Part shown: piece after piece, positions 12,950 through 26,006 of the stretch
Layout of the letters: every line of letters begins with the position of its first letter
Numbering within the stretch: the stretch's first letter is position 1
Assembly (NCBI RefSeq): GCF_963854185.1
Contig: NC_085010.1
Span: forward strand, 3,960,329 to 4,024,328
DNA from: Sardina pilchardus
Lineage: Eukaryota > Chordata > Actinopteri > Clupeiformes > Clupeidae
Length of the DNA stretch: 64,000 nt
Reading direction: 5' to 3'
Translations under genes and position numbers: made by a program
The notes under the pieces: model-generated
The model's database searches: none
What the model saw: only the letters and a program-made list of their open reading frames with translations
What the model was told of the DNA's origin: nothing

Positions 12950-13110
12950 CCAAGGCTCTGACCTCCATGCGGCGATCCCACAGGCAGACGGCTCCATTGA
13001 CAGGAGCGCCGAGGCCACCGGGGCATTGATTGATTAATCAAAGCTAATGTTCTTTTGATCAGCATGCTGGCCTATTAACCGGCAGAAGCGACGGAAAAGT
13101 GCCATGTTTT
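12950..13110. promoter_or_regulatory. Candidate regulatory element with a TTGATTAATCAA palindrome
   Basis: This unique block holds a perfect 12-bp palindrome at 13030-13041. An overlapping ATCAAAG at 13037-13043 matches a TCF/LEF site, and TCTTTTGATC and CTATTAAC lie just to the right. The clustering of HNF1/homeodomain-like and TCF-like motifs suggests an enhancer. Conservation could not be tested. Confidence 0.3.
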
Positions 13111-13225
13111 ATTTACTTGCGCTGGGTCCCTTGTTGGCGCCATTGGCAGACTTCAAAAGAGCCTGTGACAATTCTGTCAGCGCGTTGATTGATAAAAAAG
13201 AAAGTTTTCACTCCCCCTCCATCTA

Positions 13226-13341
<116 letters not shown>

Positions 13342-14700
13342 ACAACACTGGATTTATTTAATCGTTTTCGGTTTTGTTCTCCTCTGGTATGTTTTCTTCA
13401 TGACTGTGGCTTTTTCATCTGGCTGTCTAGTGGGTTGTCCTCTTTTCACTGTGTGCCATTTTGTGATTTCCAGTGGCTGTCATGAGTACACCCAAGGAAA
13501 CTTCTTGCAACTTTTTGTAGTTTGGAATAATTTATCCCCCTGTTTCCAAACAGTTTCTGTGTCTGTGTGCCCATTGTGGTACTTTTTGATTGGTATTCAA
13601 ATTCTGATATTGTTATATCTCACACATTTTTATTTGGTTTTGAATATCTACCTGCAGATCGATGTATGTAGTTTAGCATGGCCGATATTAAACCCTGAGC
13701 CAAAGAAACCAAATGTAATCAGTGTAAACTGAAGGTAAATAGTTGTTTACACTTGTCTAGTGAGGCTTAAGGGCCATACATTGCAGCACCCCTGCTGTTC
13801 TGCCCAGCATGTTTAAGCTATTTGAAGACACAACAAGGAAATCAGCAGTTCATTTAGCCCAAAGCAGGCAGCTACAGTACAAAGAACCAAAGGCGTTCCT
13901 TTATTGTTTGTTTTTTTATTCTACTTTCAAAGTATCTGCTGTGAAATGAATCTGGTGTGATATCTCCACAGTATGGAGGCCCTATCGTGCAGAGTGGTTT
14001 CCATTCAGAATGCAACCCTCATTCTACTTCAAACCTGTTTACGCTGGTCCTCTCTGGGAGAACACCGGAGAGACGGCTGATAGTGAGAATGTCAAGGTCT
14101 CACAGTGGGACCTTAAAGTCCAGAACATTCCTGGGCTCCCCCTAGTCTTCCCTCTGCAACAGTTGTCGCTCCATATTTAATTAATTCATCTTGTTCAGAA
14201 TGTAGTGGTTGTCCTAAGCTCACTGTACCCCTAAGGCATCCTCAGCACAGAGTCCGTTTACTTTCCAAGCTTCAAATAAAGCGCCGCTTAGAATTTCTGA
14301 AGTGAAGTTGGGTCTGTCTTTTTTTCCCCTTCTTCTTTTCAGAGCCCCCATTTCCCTCCCCTCCCCGCCCTTGAGTTTCTCCAATGTCAGCGAACACTTC
14401 AAAAGCCTAAGAACAAGCTAGGAGTAGTCCACAGAGAATCCCCATTCCAAACAATTATTCTATCCTTGGTTCTCTGACAGATTCCTTTGGAGTATAATGG
14501 AATCAAAGGTCCCACCTTCCCATTTCTGCCTCCTCAACTTTGGTCATGCTGTTATGGGAATTATCGGGCTCTTAACAGTTGATCTAGAATCACGTCTGCT
14601 GACTTGTTCTGGGAGCATGGAGGTTTAAGGCAGACTAATACAGCCACAGTGGACATTCTTTTTGGCTTACATTTCCTAAATAACAACTGTAATGCAGAGT

Positions 14701-14704
14701 GCTC

Positions 14705-14736
<32 letters not shown>

Positions 14737-14740
14737 CCTC
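14701..14740. repeat. (CT)n/(CTTT)n tract
   Basis: Pyrimidine microsatellite: CT repeats grading into CTTT tetranucleotides. Confidence 0.95.
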
Positions 14741-15240
14741 CAGCCTCTCCTTCTTTTCTCCATGCTGCATGTTCAGAGGCCAGGCCGGAGGCCTGTACCT
14801 AGAAACATGTCAAACAAACATAAGGCTCTCATGAGCTGTGATGTGGACCTGCATCATCTAAAATGGATGAAGGCGCTGCTTCTCACCGGGGAGAGGCCTG
14901 TGTAGCGCGCATGTCTCGGCAGAGCAGAGCGAAGAGGCAGGTGTGCGCTGCAGGTGCTGAGAGTGGCCGAGAGTAAAGCACCACATGCCTACAGCATCCT
15001 GGTCAGCTTCTGATGGTGTGAAGAGGTCTTGGCCATATCCTCTGGGCAGGACTCAGGCCTCTCATGGCAAAAAAAAAAAACACAAACTAAAAGTGTTGTG
15101 GTGACTTCGCTGGCAACCTTTCTTATCCTGCGTCTTTGATTATTTTCTCAGATAAGTTTGACCCGGGTGGATTTTACCACCAAAACTATTTCACTTCTCC
15201 CCCCAAAAGTTAAAACATAAAATCAATGTGGTCCCTCATC

Positions 15241-15247
15241 GTGTGTG

Positions 15248-15279
<32 letters not shown>

Positions 15280-15295
15280 GTGGGGGGGGGGGGGG
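15241..15295. repeat. (GT)n microsatellite with G-run
   Basis: GT dinucleotides followed by a run of 13 G, a length-unstable tract. Confidence 0.97.
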
Positions 15296-16029
15296 TCAGC
15301 ATGCAGCCCAGCCCAGCCTTTTGGGCAGGATGCAGCCCAGCCCAAACTGCAGGTCCAACATGAAACCATTAATTACGGTAACTTTTATTGCAAAATGGGA
15401 ATCAATAGGGATCACTGCCATGTTGTTGCTTATCCATCAAGCTTAAGTGAGGCAGGTTATTTGGTTCTAAAGCTAATCTGCTTCCGCCTTTTCTGTGTCT
15501 GCCTTTCATTTTCTGGGACCAAAGGGGGAAATTTCCATATTGATTGCACTGTGGTTGTGGTTTTCTGAGAGGCATCTCAAACCCCAACCCCAGACCTAAA
15601 TACACCACCAGTGGTCATTTTTAGTATCCAATTCAGAAACACTATAGACACAAGGTTTAGGATTTCATCAATTCAAAAGTTCAATCTTTAAGTATTGATC
15701 ACATGCATTCATATAGCATTCAGTTCTCATGAGTGCAATTCCCAGTCCAGACACCGCTAAACTGTTCGGAAATGCTTCTCACCAAAATGAAATACTTTAC
15801 ATTGATTTCCTTTCATTTTAAAGAAATCCTAAAATACGTTTTAAAAATATTTTTTTTTTTTGTGCATTTTTTTATTCTGTGGTACGCAGTTATTTGCACG
15901 AATAACTGCAAACCATAGAATAACTGCAAGCCATAAAACCAGGCTGGCTCTCAAAAAGTAGGCTGCAGCAGTACATGGAGGCAAAATGAAAGATTCAGAT
16001 GGCAAGAGTCCACTGGATATTATTTATCT

Positions 16030-16450
16030 CATCTGCAATTGATGTTAAAGGTATCACGGGTAATTAACGTTTATCATTAATGTGATCTCAGAGGTAGTTT
16101 GTCTACACGCCGTTGGCCTCAGACACTCTACCCACTTCAGAGACAGGTGAGCCTCAGCGCGGCTGTTTGATCTCTCATACATGTATTCCATCTCTTCTCT
16201 GTCGCTGGGGAGCCGGGCGCCAAGGTCAGCACTCAAAGACAGGGAGCACCCAGGGAAACAATCCACTCGGAGCTGCGCGCCTCACCTCCCTCTTTTGTGC
16301 GGATCACAGCGGCATCAGAAGGAGCGGTCTGACACTAGTGAAGTCCCCGGGTAGCTCCGATCACTACCTGTTTCTGGCACGTCGGAAACCAAAAGCCCGC
16401 TCTAATTGCATCATTAATATCATTGCGGTAGGAGAGCCAATTATTCTCTG
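16030..16450. promoter_or_regulatory. Candidate conserved non-coding element(s)
   Basis: The edges of this unique block are dense in homeodomain-type cores (GGTAATTAACG and ATCATTAATG near 16060-16082; AATTGCATCATTAATATC near 16404). The block as a whole has no coding exon. The pattern fits a developmental enhancer pair; conservation is inferred. Confidence 0.25.
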
Positions 16451-18926
16451 TCTCTCGGTTTCACCTGTCCTAACCTTGAATTAGGGCTCCGCGCGGATGA
16501 GAGAGTGGTGGAAAATTTGAGTAATTGTTCCTCCCAGATCTGTTGCTTTGAACTTTTTTGTAGGCTACTGCAGGTGTGTTTGTGTGTCCGCATAAAGCAT
16601 TGTGGGATTTCCATCGTGTTGGTCATTTTATTCTCTTTCACGTAGAACAGTAAAATCATCACAGAGGTAGTGAGGAACCTCTAGGCCCATTATTCAGATC
16701 ACTATGGTGAGTCATCAGACACTGAAAATGTATTTGTATGATCAATGTGTCCAAGGTTGATAAAAAAAAGAGAGGCCCCAGTGTTGTTTTAAAGGAGGTG
16801 ACAGCTTCCACATCATGACCTTTTACCATTTACTTAAACTGGATTTTTCCTTTTACTAGGTTATTCCTGTGTAAAAAATTAACCAAACGCCAACGGAAAA
16901 GGATTGAAGTATTTATGAGATATTCATCAAAAGTTAAACAAGTGATTTGTTATCCAATGACAATTACTGAAATATGGCTCATATGCCTCCAACAAAATGT
17001 TTAGCTCCATCAGTAGTCACATTTCACTGTTGTGTGTGATGACTACATACTAATGTTTTAAATATAATGTCTATTATACATATAATAAAATGTAATATAA
17101 TGTTGAACTGTCAAAGCAGCACTTTAAAAATGTATGACTTGTGCATGCCTTCAATCCAAAACATCCCTCCAGCCTCTCAGAGGCTTGTCTGTAGAACTGA
17201 CTTCCTATGAATGTGTTTTGCACCAAAACTGTATAAATCATTATGACTGTCATGCTTCCAGGGCAGGTCTGAACATAGCGGACTCGAGAATTGAAAAACA
17301 TGTTGGTGGTTAATTTATGAAATCCATACAGTGTGTATAGCCTTAGCTACACCGCCGTAATTATTTCACAAATAGGATGACAGATACCAAAATCCCCTGC
17401 ATGTAATGGATCGCAGACACATTTCCAACACTGTCGCTCACGCTAGCGTTCTGTCTTTATTACAATGTCTCAGCAGATGAACGTGACCCAAAATGTGCAA
17501 TTTCTCTCAGCAGCCCTCCAGGGAAGAAACACTGTTGAATAAAACAACAGAAAACCAATCAATCTGTGTGAGGTTATTTGTCAGGTGAGTGAATGGCTCT
17601 CCAGCCCCTGACAAATCCAGCCAGTTTGTTAGCTGAGCTCGGGCCATCAGCTAAGCAGCCAGCCCAGCAGCAGGCATGACTCACTCCTAATAACTGACCG
17701 ACTGCTGTGTCAACTGGACTTCCCTCCACAAGTAGGGGTACAGGTGGACTCTGTTTCACGTCTGTTACAATATCCAGTGAACGTGTCATTTGAACAGCCC
17801 CTCTCAAGATTTATTTTGTTGAAATCCCTTAGAGTCTGCACAGGTCTCCTGGTGTATTAGTAGCAAATAATTACTCAAAAGGAAACGACAGAAAACAGGG
17901 GATAGGTTTTCTTTTGGGAGTCCCCTCGCTGTGTCTGAGAGAGGTCAAAAGCAAACGCACAAGTTTACGAGAATATGCGAAAGACTGGAAAAAAGAGGAA
18001 GAGGAAGGGGGGGGGGGGGGGTCAGAGCTCTCTGTGAGGTAAGGAGAATCATCAATCTGTGGCCGGGTCAATTCCTCCGTCTTATCTGGTTCTGTGTGGC
18101 TGTCAGCCAGTGCAGATTTCAGATGATCTACATGCCTTTATGTAAGGCCAGCTAATCTGTCACCCACTCGGCGAGGTGGGCACCCGAGCAGCCCACTGCC
18201 TCATCACTCTTCCCCTGTGCGCCGGCTGCTGCTGCTGCTGCTGCTGCTAGCTCTTAAAGAGCAAATCTACCTGCACCTCTCCGGCTGCCCAAAACAAACG
18301 GCCCTGACACCTCCCCGCCCGTCACACCACACCTGTCCCTCAGCGCCATCACTCATCCGTGTCGGAGGCGAGGTTGACTTGAGTCGAGTTTGTCGCCGCC
18401 TCCGTTTGTCTCTGCCACAGTTGCGCCAACTTCTCCTGCTGTTTCAGTGCAAACTCCTCTCCAAGCTCATTTTCCATTCCACAATTAATTCACTCATTTA
18501 TTCTCTCCTCCAGTCAAGGGCACGGCCCCTGATATCTTAATTAGAGAAGGAAAAGGGGAAAGGAGAGGGGAGAGAGTGTTCCTTCGTCTTCAAATGAAGC
18601 TGAATTGGAGAGCAGCTCAATCAGATCATTTAGACTCACTTAACCCCCCACTAATTAATCCCCCAAACACTCACTCTGCTCATCCCAGCTCCTAGTTAAT
18701 GAAATTAGCACTCCTGAAGTCCCATTGTATTCTCCGGGCAGCGCTGACCTACACCCAGGTGCTGCGGTGAGAGATCTGTGGAGGTTAGGTGCCAGCCTTT
18801 CACAGATGTAAGAGTGATGCAAGGCTGAAGTCAAAGGAAGTGCGAAAGAAGAAACAGAAAAGTGGGATAAAAAAGAGGGAAAGGTTGAAGGCACCGAGAA
18901 GTACTACTTTGTACAACATAAGGCTT

Positions 18927-18932
18927 TTTAAT
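18927..18932 (-). terminator. Candidate poly(A) signal of DERA
   Basis: Minus-strand ATTAAA about 226 nt after the DERA stop codon. No canonical AATAAA was noticed nearer the stop. This is a weak assignment from motif and spacing. Confidence 0.3.
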
Positions 18933-19157
18933 AACACATGTCTTTGTTGGCGTTAGGCTATCATGGCTAAAAATTAAATTCAGTTTTTCTGATAAGACTG
19001 AAATGTAAAAGTGCACTACAGACAGTTGCCACCACACACTGGAAACAGCAGCAGTGGCTCAAAATGTCCCAGATGTGTGTCACGGCATGAAGTCTTGCTT
19101 GTGATAAGCTGAGCGTCTGTTATTTGACTGTATTGTATATCTCCATTCCCCACTCAT

Positions 19158-22100
19158 TTAGGCCATAGGCAATTCCTGATAAGCTGGATAGCGTCCGGTC
19201 ACATGATGGTAAATCTGTGGGAACAAATAACCATATAAAGTGTGAGATTAAGACCAGGCCTGAGCAACATGTCACATTTCTGCTTCATGGCAAAACTTGA
19301 TGGAACTTCCTCTTTTTTCGCAGAATTCGAAGTGAATCAGTGAAAATGATTGAAATGCGGGTGCCCAGAGGTGTAAGTCTTAAAGAGAACAATGCGTGAT
19401 CATAATAATAGGTCATTACCACAACTAACGGTCATTGTGTTCTGTCTACGGGAGGCCACTGCTCCTGACTCTCACTGCCTGCTACGCAGTACCGCCGGCT
19501 CCACTTTCATTGGACATTAGCGCCCGGCGCCCCAGGGGTCACTCTGCCCTGCTTCAGCCACCCACCTGCCTCTCGATGTCCGCCAACAGGCTGCTGGCGC
19601 CCAGACGGAAGAGATGGGGGCTGAGCCAGTCGTCGCCCAGCTCCTCCTTCATCAGGGTCAGCCACACCAGCGACTCCTGGGCCGTGCGGATGCCCCCCGC
19701 TGGCTTGAAGCCCACCTGACGCCACACAGTGAGGAGCTTGGTTAATGTGTGCCCTCACGCCAATGCTTTAGAACAATGCAAACGTCATTATGGCCATCAC
19801 ATTACCCATTGACACAGACATTATCCTGGAAACGCTACCTACTGCACTGATGAGACATCTGCTCATTTTACAACAGCCTGGCTAAGATAAACCAAAACAT
19901 TGAACACCTTCAGTATTACCATACTTAGGTACGATATTCTTTTCCACATTAAACATTTTTATCAGACTCAAAACTCTGACTTGTGGTGTGTAACATCTAT
20001 GAGAAAATGTATGCATTCTCTGTGGCGATAAACTAAAATAAACCTACACAAGTATCAAAGAGAATCTATATTTTGCAATGCTTCCATATGGAGGATAAAT
20101 ACACTATCACCTTAAAACACACAATATGCAATAGATGTGAAAAACCTAGTCTCACCTTATGGCCTGTTCGTAGGAAGTAGTCACGGATTGCTCTAACCAT
20201 CACTATGGCAACCGGGTAGGTGGCATTGACAGACTCTTTGCCAGTTGATGTTTTGATGAAGTCAGATCCTGTGAGTAAAATGTTTTAGATCAGTGTGCTG
20301 CTGGATTTGAGTGAGTGTGCGTGTGTGCAGGTGAGCGAGGTGTTGCAGTCCATTTTTAGTACGCCGCTCTGACTATGCTCTAGGATCTGTCAGTAGCATG
20401 TCACCACACTCACATAAAGAGAGATTGAACAAACATATCAAAAGACGCACATTTGAGATTTCAGGTGAAGACTCATGTCACTGACACTGATACTGTATCA
20501 GTTCCCAGTGAATCAGTGCATAGATCTGATAGTCCACTCAGCCAGACAGAGAATACAGTAGGCCACTTACAGGCCCTGGCCATCGCTATTATTATGAAAA
20601 ACAGCCAGGCTGATGTAACTGAGCATTCATCTGGCACACACTATTGTTTAGACAGCACCTCTGAGACTCAAACACCGCAAGACTCCTAATACAGTGCCTA
20701 ACAACCCCCCTCCCCACCACCCCCAAGCACATTACTCCTGGCTGCCGGAGTGGGGGGTGGTGGGGTGGTGGGGTAGGGGGGAGTGTTCGCATGCTGGCAA
20801 AAGAGAACATATGCTCCCCACAGCAGAGAACAGAGGGTGTGTGTGCGTTCATCAATAAAACACTTCATTTTTCCTCACCTTTCCTTCAGAACCAATTATG
20901 TTTTATCAGTGCCCTGTTAAAAATAGAAGATGAAATGATGCTGCTAATAGATGAACCACAAACTGTGCGCGCGAGTAAAAAATCACCCCCGAGTCCTGCT
21001 GCTGTCCTTCCTCATGGATCATGGCTGTTCATTACCAAATGGAACAAGATGAACGCTTTCCAGTTCATTACAGATATGTTCTATGTGTTTTCCTGCCTCT
21101 CTTTTTTTCTACACGCACGCACTCGCTCCCTCTCCCTTCCATTCCCTCAAACTGCTCTAATCCACGAGAATCGTTAAAGGGAGTCTTAATTACACAATAA
21201 TGGATAACAGTTATTAACCACGGGCGGCGGTAATGAAGCTCTATTCATTTGCATGGGCATGTGGGACACTGGCAGCGGGCGAGGGGAGTAAAATAGCCTC
21301 AGCGTCGGAGATTAATAGGTCAAATTATCATTCAATTTCAGAAACCTCATACGCAATTCATAGGAACAAAAGGAGATTAAGGAGTGAGCGCGGCGACAAA
21401 AGCAATGCATTTTAATAATGATCCCTATCTCAGCGGCTGCTGATGCGGTACAGTAATCGGCTTAATGTGCGATGGCTATTTAAGAGTACAGTCAGTGGGG
21501 TCTGCCTGCCGCTCAGGTTGGCCACCAGTCTTTCGCCTCAGGACCGAACAGTTTAACAACACCGCCACACAGTGGAGGAAGGGACAAACTGCAGTGATGT
21601 TGCTATTTTTCCCATCCCTCCCTGGAAATCTTGTGGGATTTGGCAGGTTTAGCATCAGTACTACACTACACTTAACAGTACAGAGCAGTGGAAACTATTA
21701 TCTAGCCCAGATCTTAGCCTGTGTCCTCTATGACCCCACTGCCTGTGATCACATGGACCACATCACATGCACAATCTCCCTAATGTAGTTACCTGCAGTG
21801 ACCTCAAGATGCTTGTATGAAGACAGACTTTATGTAGTCATTCATCTCACTGTTATTCGTACATAAATAAACATGTTGGCCTCCTCATTGGATAAATGGT
21901 CAATAGACAATCACATAATGATAATTTTGGACGTGGATTACTTTATCATTTGCCAGTAATAAAGCAAAAAGGAGAAAGATGCTGACTGGGGTGTCAATGC
22001 CACTGTAGTGCTGCAAAGCCAAGGGTGAGTTTGGCTGATTGTATTTTCGAGGCCATCAGGGACTCACCTGCCATCATGGAGACCAGGCTGGCCTTGTAGA

Positions 22101-24515
22101 CGTTGGTGTAGTTGGCCAGCTCTCCTATGGCCAGGATGGTCTTCATGTGGGCCTCTCCACAGGCCTCTCGGAACTGTCTGATCTCATCATACAGAGCTGC
22201 ACAAGCACAAAGGGACACACGGAGCGGGTCAGAGCAGACCCAGAGCAGCGCTGGAGATCACACACAAGCTGATACAGCTGAGCCCACACTTCAAGCCTCC
22301 AAAAATGCCAATGGATATCATTCCTCTCTTGATGACTGAATGATGATGAAACGGTCAGACTAAACTTACACTAGAGGCCTGCAATTGGTCAAAGTATCCC
22401 AACTACGAGAGATAGCAGCTAAAATCTGGTTATATCAACAAGCATGCAATCGCCCTTCATCATGTTGCAGTGATGGGAAAAGCTGACTGGGAGATGTTTC
22501 CCTCACCTTCCCACTGTCCGGTGAGAGCGAGGGTCCGGTTGATTACAATGTCGATCTCGCTCGCCCCGTCAGCCACAGCCAGACGCACTTCCTCCAGGCG
22601 AGTCTTCAGGTGCGTCTGACCGGCGGGGAATCCCGTGGCCACTGGAGGAGAAAAAAAACGCCAACGGCAATCAATTAACCGCGCACCTCTGGCAGCCTGG
22701 AGATGAACCGTGGCCTGATATTTAGCCCCACGCTGACAATAAGCAAGGCTGATCTGGGAGATTGTGCAGGTAATTACTGTGTATTTGTACCTGAGGCGAC
22801 CGGCAGGCTCGAGTTGGCTGCCTTCAGAGCCTTGGCGGCATCAGCCACGCGAGACGGGTACACACAGACAGCGGCGGTGGTGATGCCTTCAAACAAAGCA
22901 GCACACATTTCAAACAGCAGTCAGACATGTTGTAATGACAGGCAGCGCAACTGCAGCAGAATCTGACAAAAGCCCTTCATTCCAAATATGTCTGACAGCT
23001 GTCTTAGGACGACAAGTGACACATGAATATATTAGATGAAGTCTGTCTTCCAGCACTGGAGAGACACTGCATTGTTTAGTTATTGAATAGTGCCATGTCT
23101 GATAAAAAAGGCTTGTTTCTTTCTGGCCTCAGGGTACTGTCAAACAGGTGTCTCTTTGTCCTACAATTAATTGAACAAACAAGCATGTTGTGAACTGTCC
23201 TCTTTGTGTAGATACTAGAGGTTTGTCTAATGTTTAATTTTACCTGACATCATCATTGAAAAACTGAGGAACCTAAAAAATGTCATCACTGCTGCTTAGC
23301 TAGCTAGTATAAAATATATGTTGTGCCACAATTAGACCTATTACCACTAATGAGGACATTTAGTCACAAATCAAGTCACTGCCATTTCTAATCCAACTAA
23401 AATAAGATGAGACCTTTGTCGTGCATGTCTATGCTCTTCAGATGATCACGGCGAATAGGCTGTATGGCCTTCATGCACAACCGGTGGACATTGGACGGAG
23501 TGTCATCTCCAGCAAGAGTGGTCAGGTCAATGCACGTGACCGCCTTCAGCAGCCATGCAGCCTGGAGCATAGGGGATTATGGGTAATGTGTCCCAAACAA
23601 ATATTACGAACAGCAACAATTCAACAGTTCAACAGCAACAATATCTTATACAGAACAGAACTTCTACAGAACTGTCTTCTTTTAAGTAAAATGACAAATG
23701 ATGCTCTTTGGTGTGCATGTTAGGATTTTTATTATTATCATTATTCATTATTATAGACACTCACCTGCCATTGTTTTTTTGCCACTTTACGTCCTTGAAT
23801 CTGCTGAGCTCGCTTCAAAACAGCCTGGGTGTTAACTCGCGCCTTGGACACCCACTCAAGATCTACCAAACAAATGATCATAATTAATGTAATACTTCAA
23901 TGTCAGATAAGCTTATTCCCATATTTTACCATTACTACTGTAGAAAGTGGTTAAGTGGAAGCCATGTGTACATTGACAACAGGGCCCCACACAGTCACAT
24001 GTTACCTGCCTTCTGAATGTCATGTGCATAAAATTAAACAGAATCATGACTCTACACTGTATCTGCACAGAGTTCTACACTTGCTGTGGCGATAGAGAGG
24101 TTCAAGTTACATATTAACTGTTTGTACATTTTGTACCCAACTAACCCCTCACTATGTAGCCTAACAGCCAAACATGAAAACGTTTGCGCAACATATAATA
24201 GTTAAACTTATAAAATGCCAGTCTCTGTTGTTTTGATGGGGGAACCAGTGGAGTCTGACAGGGACGAATTTGAATATTCGCTGACTGAAACGTTGATAGG
24301 ATACGCTTTGTACAATACGAACGTGTAAGTGCATGTTAACGTTTGAAGCCAAACATGTATGATTCATTACAGTAGCTACAGAACGTTGTCAATATATTGG
24401 TGCTAGCCAAATATATAGTTAGCAGCAGACCAGGCAGAAAAATAACAGGACTTTGGACTGAATGTTTATTCATTATCATCTTACCCAAATCCATCCCGGG
24501 GTTTCTTGCAGACAT
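19158..24515 (-). CDS. dera: Deoxyribose-phosphate aldolase
   Basis: Class I aldolase that splits 2-deoxyribose-5-phosphate to glyceraldehyde-3-phosphate and acetaldehyde in the cytosol (deoxynucleoside catabolism). Nine coding exons in transcript order: 24515-24485, 23862-23765, 23561-23414, 22886-22791, 22641-22507, 22196-22068, 20268-20156, 19715-19566, 19214-19158. They sum to 957 nt, giving 318 residues, exactly the human length, with every junction in phase. Catalytic residues are present at human positions: Schiff-base K218 (FIKTSTG), D155 (SEIDIVINR) and K254 (GFKPAGG). The C-terminus ends in YQELPMA, like vertebrate DERA. The start is set by the MSARN N-terminus in exon 1. The only oddity is a weak exon-3 donor (G|GTCTCA). 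The gene looks intact and active. Confidence 0.97.
20705..20784. repeat. C-rich/G-rich fold-back in DERA intron 7
   Basis: A C-rich arm (20705-20724, CCCCCC-T-CCCC-ACCA-CCCCC) is followed within 30 bases by a G-rich arm (20751-20781) with four G runs of at least four. The arms are largely complementary, so a hairpin is possible. The G-rich arm alone fits a G-quadruplex. It lies between DERA exons 8 and 7, near exon 7. Confidence 0.6.
21180..21470. promoter_or_regulatory. Candidate enhancer inside DERA intron 6
   Basis: Between exons 7 and 6 lies a unique, non-repetitive block holding CTTAATTACA, GTTATTAACC, an exact octamer ATTTGCAT (21247-21254), AGATTAATAGG and AATTATCATTCAAT. Such packing of homeodomain, POU and related cores over about 300 bases is typical of developmental enhancers embedded in neighbouring genes. 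Conservation and target gene are unknown. Confidence 0.35.
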
Positions 24516-24639
24516 GATGACTAACTGTGCATTAAATGTACAACAAATATAAAGGCACAATTAAGTTACAGAACACTGCACGACTTAACTAAAGAATGTG
24601 CGTCTTGACAGGTCCAAAGGCAGTTCACGAGGACCATGA

Positions 24640-24710
24640 AGCCTTTCTTCCTGTTACGTGAGACTTGCGTAATGACGTCACGCAGTGTTCATTTTTAACC
24701 AATCATATTA
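24640..24710 (-). promoter_or_regulatory. Probable DERA core promoter
   Basis: About 130-190 bases upstream of the DERA ATG, the minus strand shows a CCAAT box in inverse orientation (24703-24699), a perfect CRE TGACGTCA (24673-24680) and an ETS-type CAGGAAG (24653-24647). No TATA box is evident, which fits a housekeeping gene. The transcription start is not fixed by sequence alone, but would fall between this cluster and 24516. Confidence 0.55.
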
Positions 24711-25903
24711 GAGGTTTATGAGGGCGTAATGAAAATCTGTTAGTAAAGCGGGCTACCCCAATTTTACTGGAAAATAATTTTTCGTCAGGCAACAGTTGTC
24801 TGAATGAAATAAGACTTTCATTCATGATATCCTTAAAGGCAAGTATGTGCACTGTTAGGAAGAATTGTGATTGAAAATCAAATAGAGGGTTAGCCTAATC
24901 AATATGCTAAATGTAGGAAATATTAAGCGTGTGAAAAATGCAAGAAAGGAAACATATCTACAATAGCCTATACATAATACAATCATATGAAACATTATGG
25001 CAATCTTGTCGTTTTGGCATCTCTTCACAGTAATATTTATGTTGTAGGCTATGTAAGATGTTGCATTTTCTCCCCCAAGAAAATCTTAATCTGCTGTTGA
25101 ATAGCCTAATATAGGCCTAATTGATCATAGCCCACGCTCCGTGCTCGAGAGGGCAAATAGGCCTATAACTGAGGATCTGTGTTTTGCTTTAACTTCAAGT
25201 GCATTGGTATTGGTTCTGACTTATGCCACAGTGTGGGGGCGCCGTTCACCCGCTTTCTCATGCCTCTGAGAGTTGACCCTGAGACGTCTGACATGCTTTG
25301 GTAATTGTTGCATACCAGAGTCCTGCAGAGACGCATGCAAACTGTGGCTTACGATCTCATCCCCTGCCAAGGTATTCCACCTTCACTCCTGTTGCTATGG
25401 ATCCTTTGCATAATATTATGGTGCCGTATTTCTGAGAGATTCCGTGCTGCTTTACATGGAAATCTGTAACATGTAGGCCTATTGAGTCTTGTATTGACTT
25501 ATTTGTCACCGTGTCTGAACTGGAGAAGTAGGCCTAGACATTTGTGTGATCTTAAAAACTTGAATCCGTTCAGTGTTAGCCTATAGCCTGTGTATATAGC
25601 CTACGGCCCTACGCGGTCTGTTTTTGGTCGCTTTTAGAGGCCAGGACACACATGCAGCTTATTCAATACACTTTTAAGACGTGCCATAAGCACCAAACAA
25701 ATAGAAGTCTAAAATCATTTTTTTGTTTATGCTTGTGAATACAAATGCATGTGTTGAGGTTTAAAAAAAAGAAAAGGCAAAAAAACAGTAGGCCTAACAT
25801 CCCATTTCTTACAGTAGGCACTAGGTGGCGGCGTAGCCCTACCTATGGTCTCACATGGAATTAGGGGAAAGGTGTTCACTATGGGTGAAAGTCTTTTAAT
25901 GAA

Positions 25904-25905
<2 letters not shown>

Positions 25906-25967
<62 letters not shown>

Positions 25968-26006
25968 CGTGCGTGCGCGCGTGCGTGAGTGAGAGAGAGA
26001 GAGAGA
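25906..26006. repeat. (GT)n/(GC)/(GA)n compound microsatellite
   Basis: GT dinucleotides pass through a short GCGT/GCGC section into GA repeats. Confidence 0.97.
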
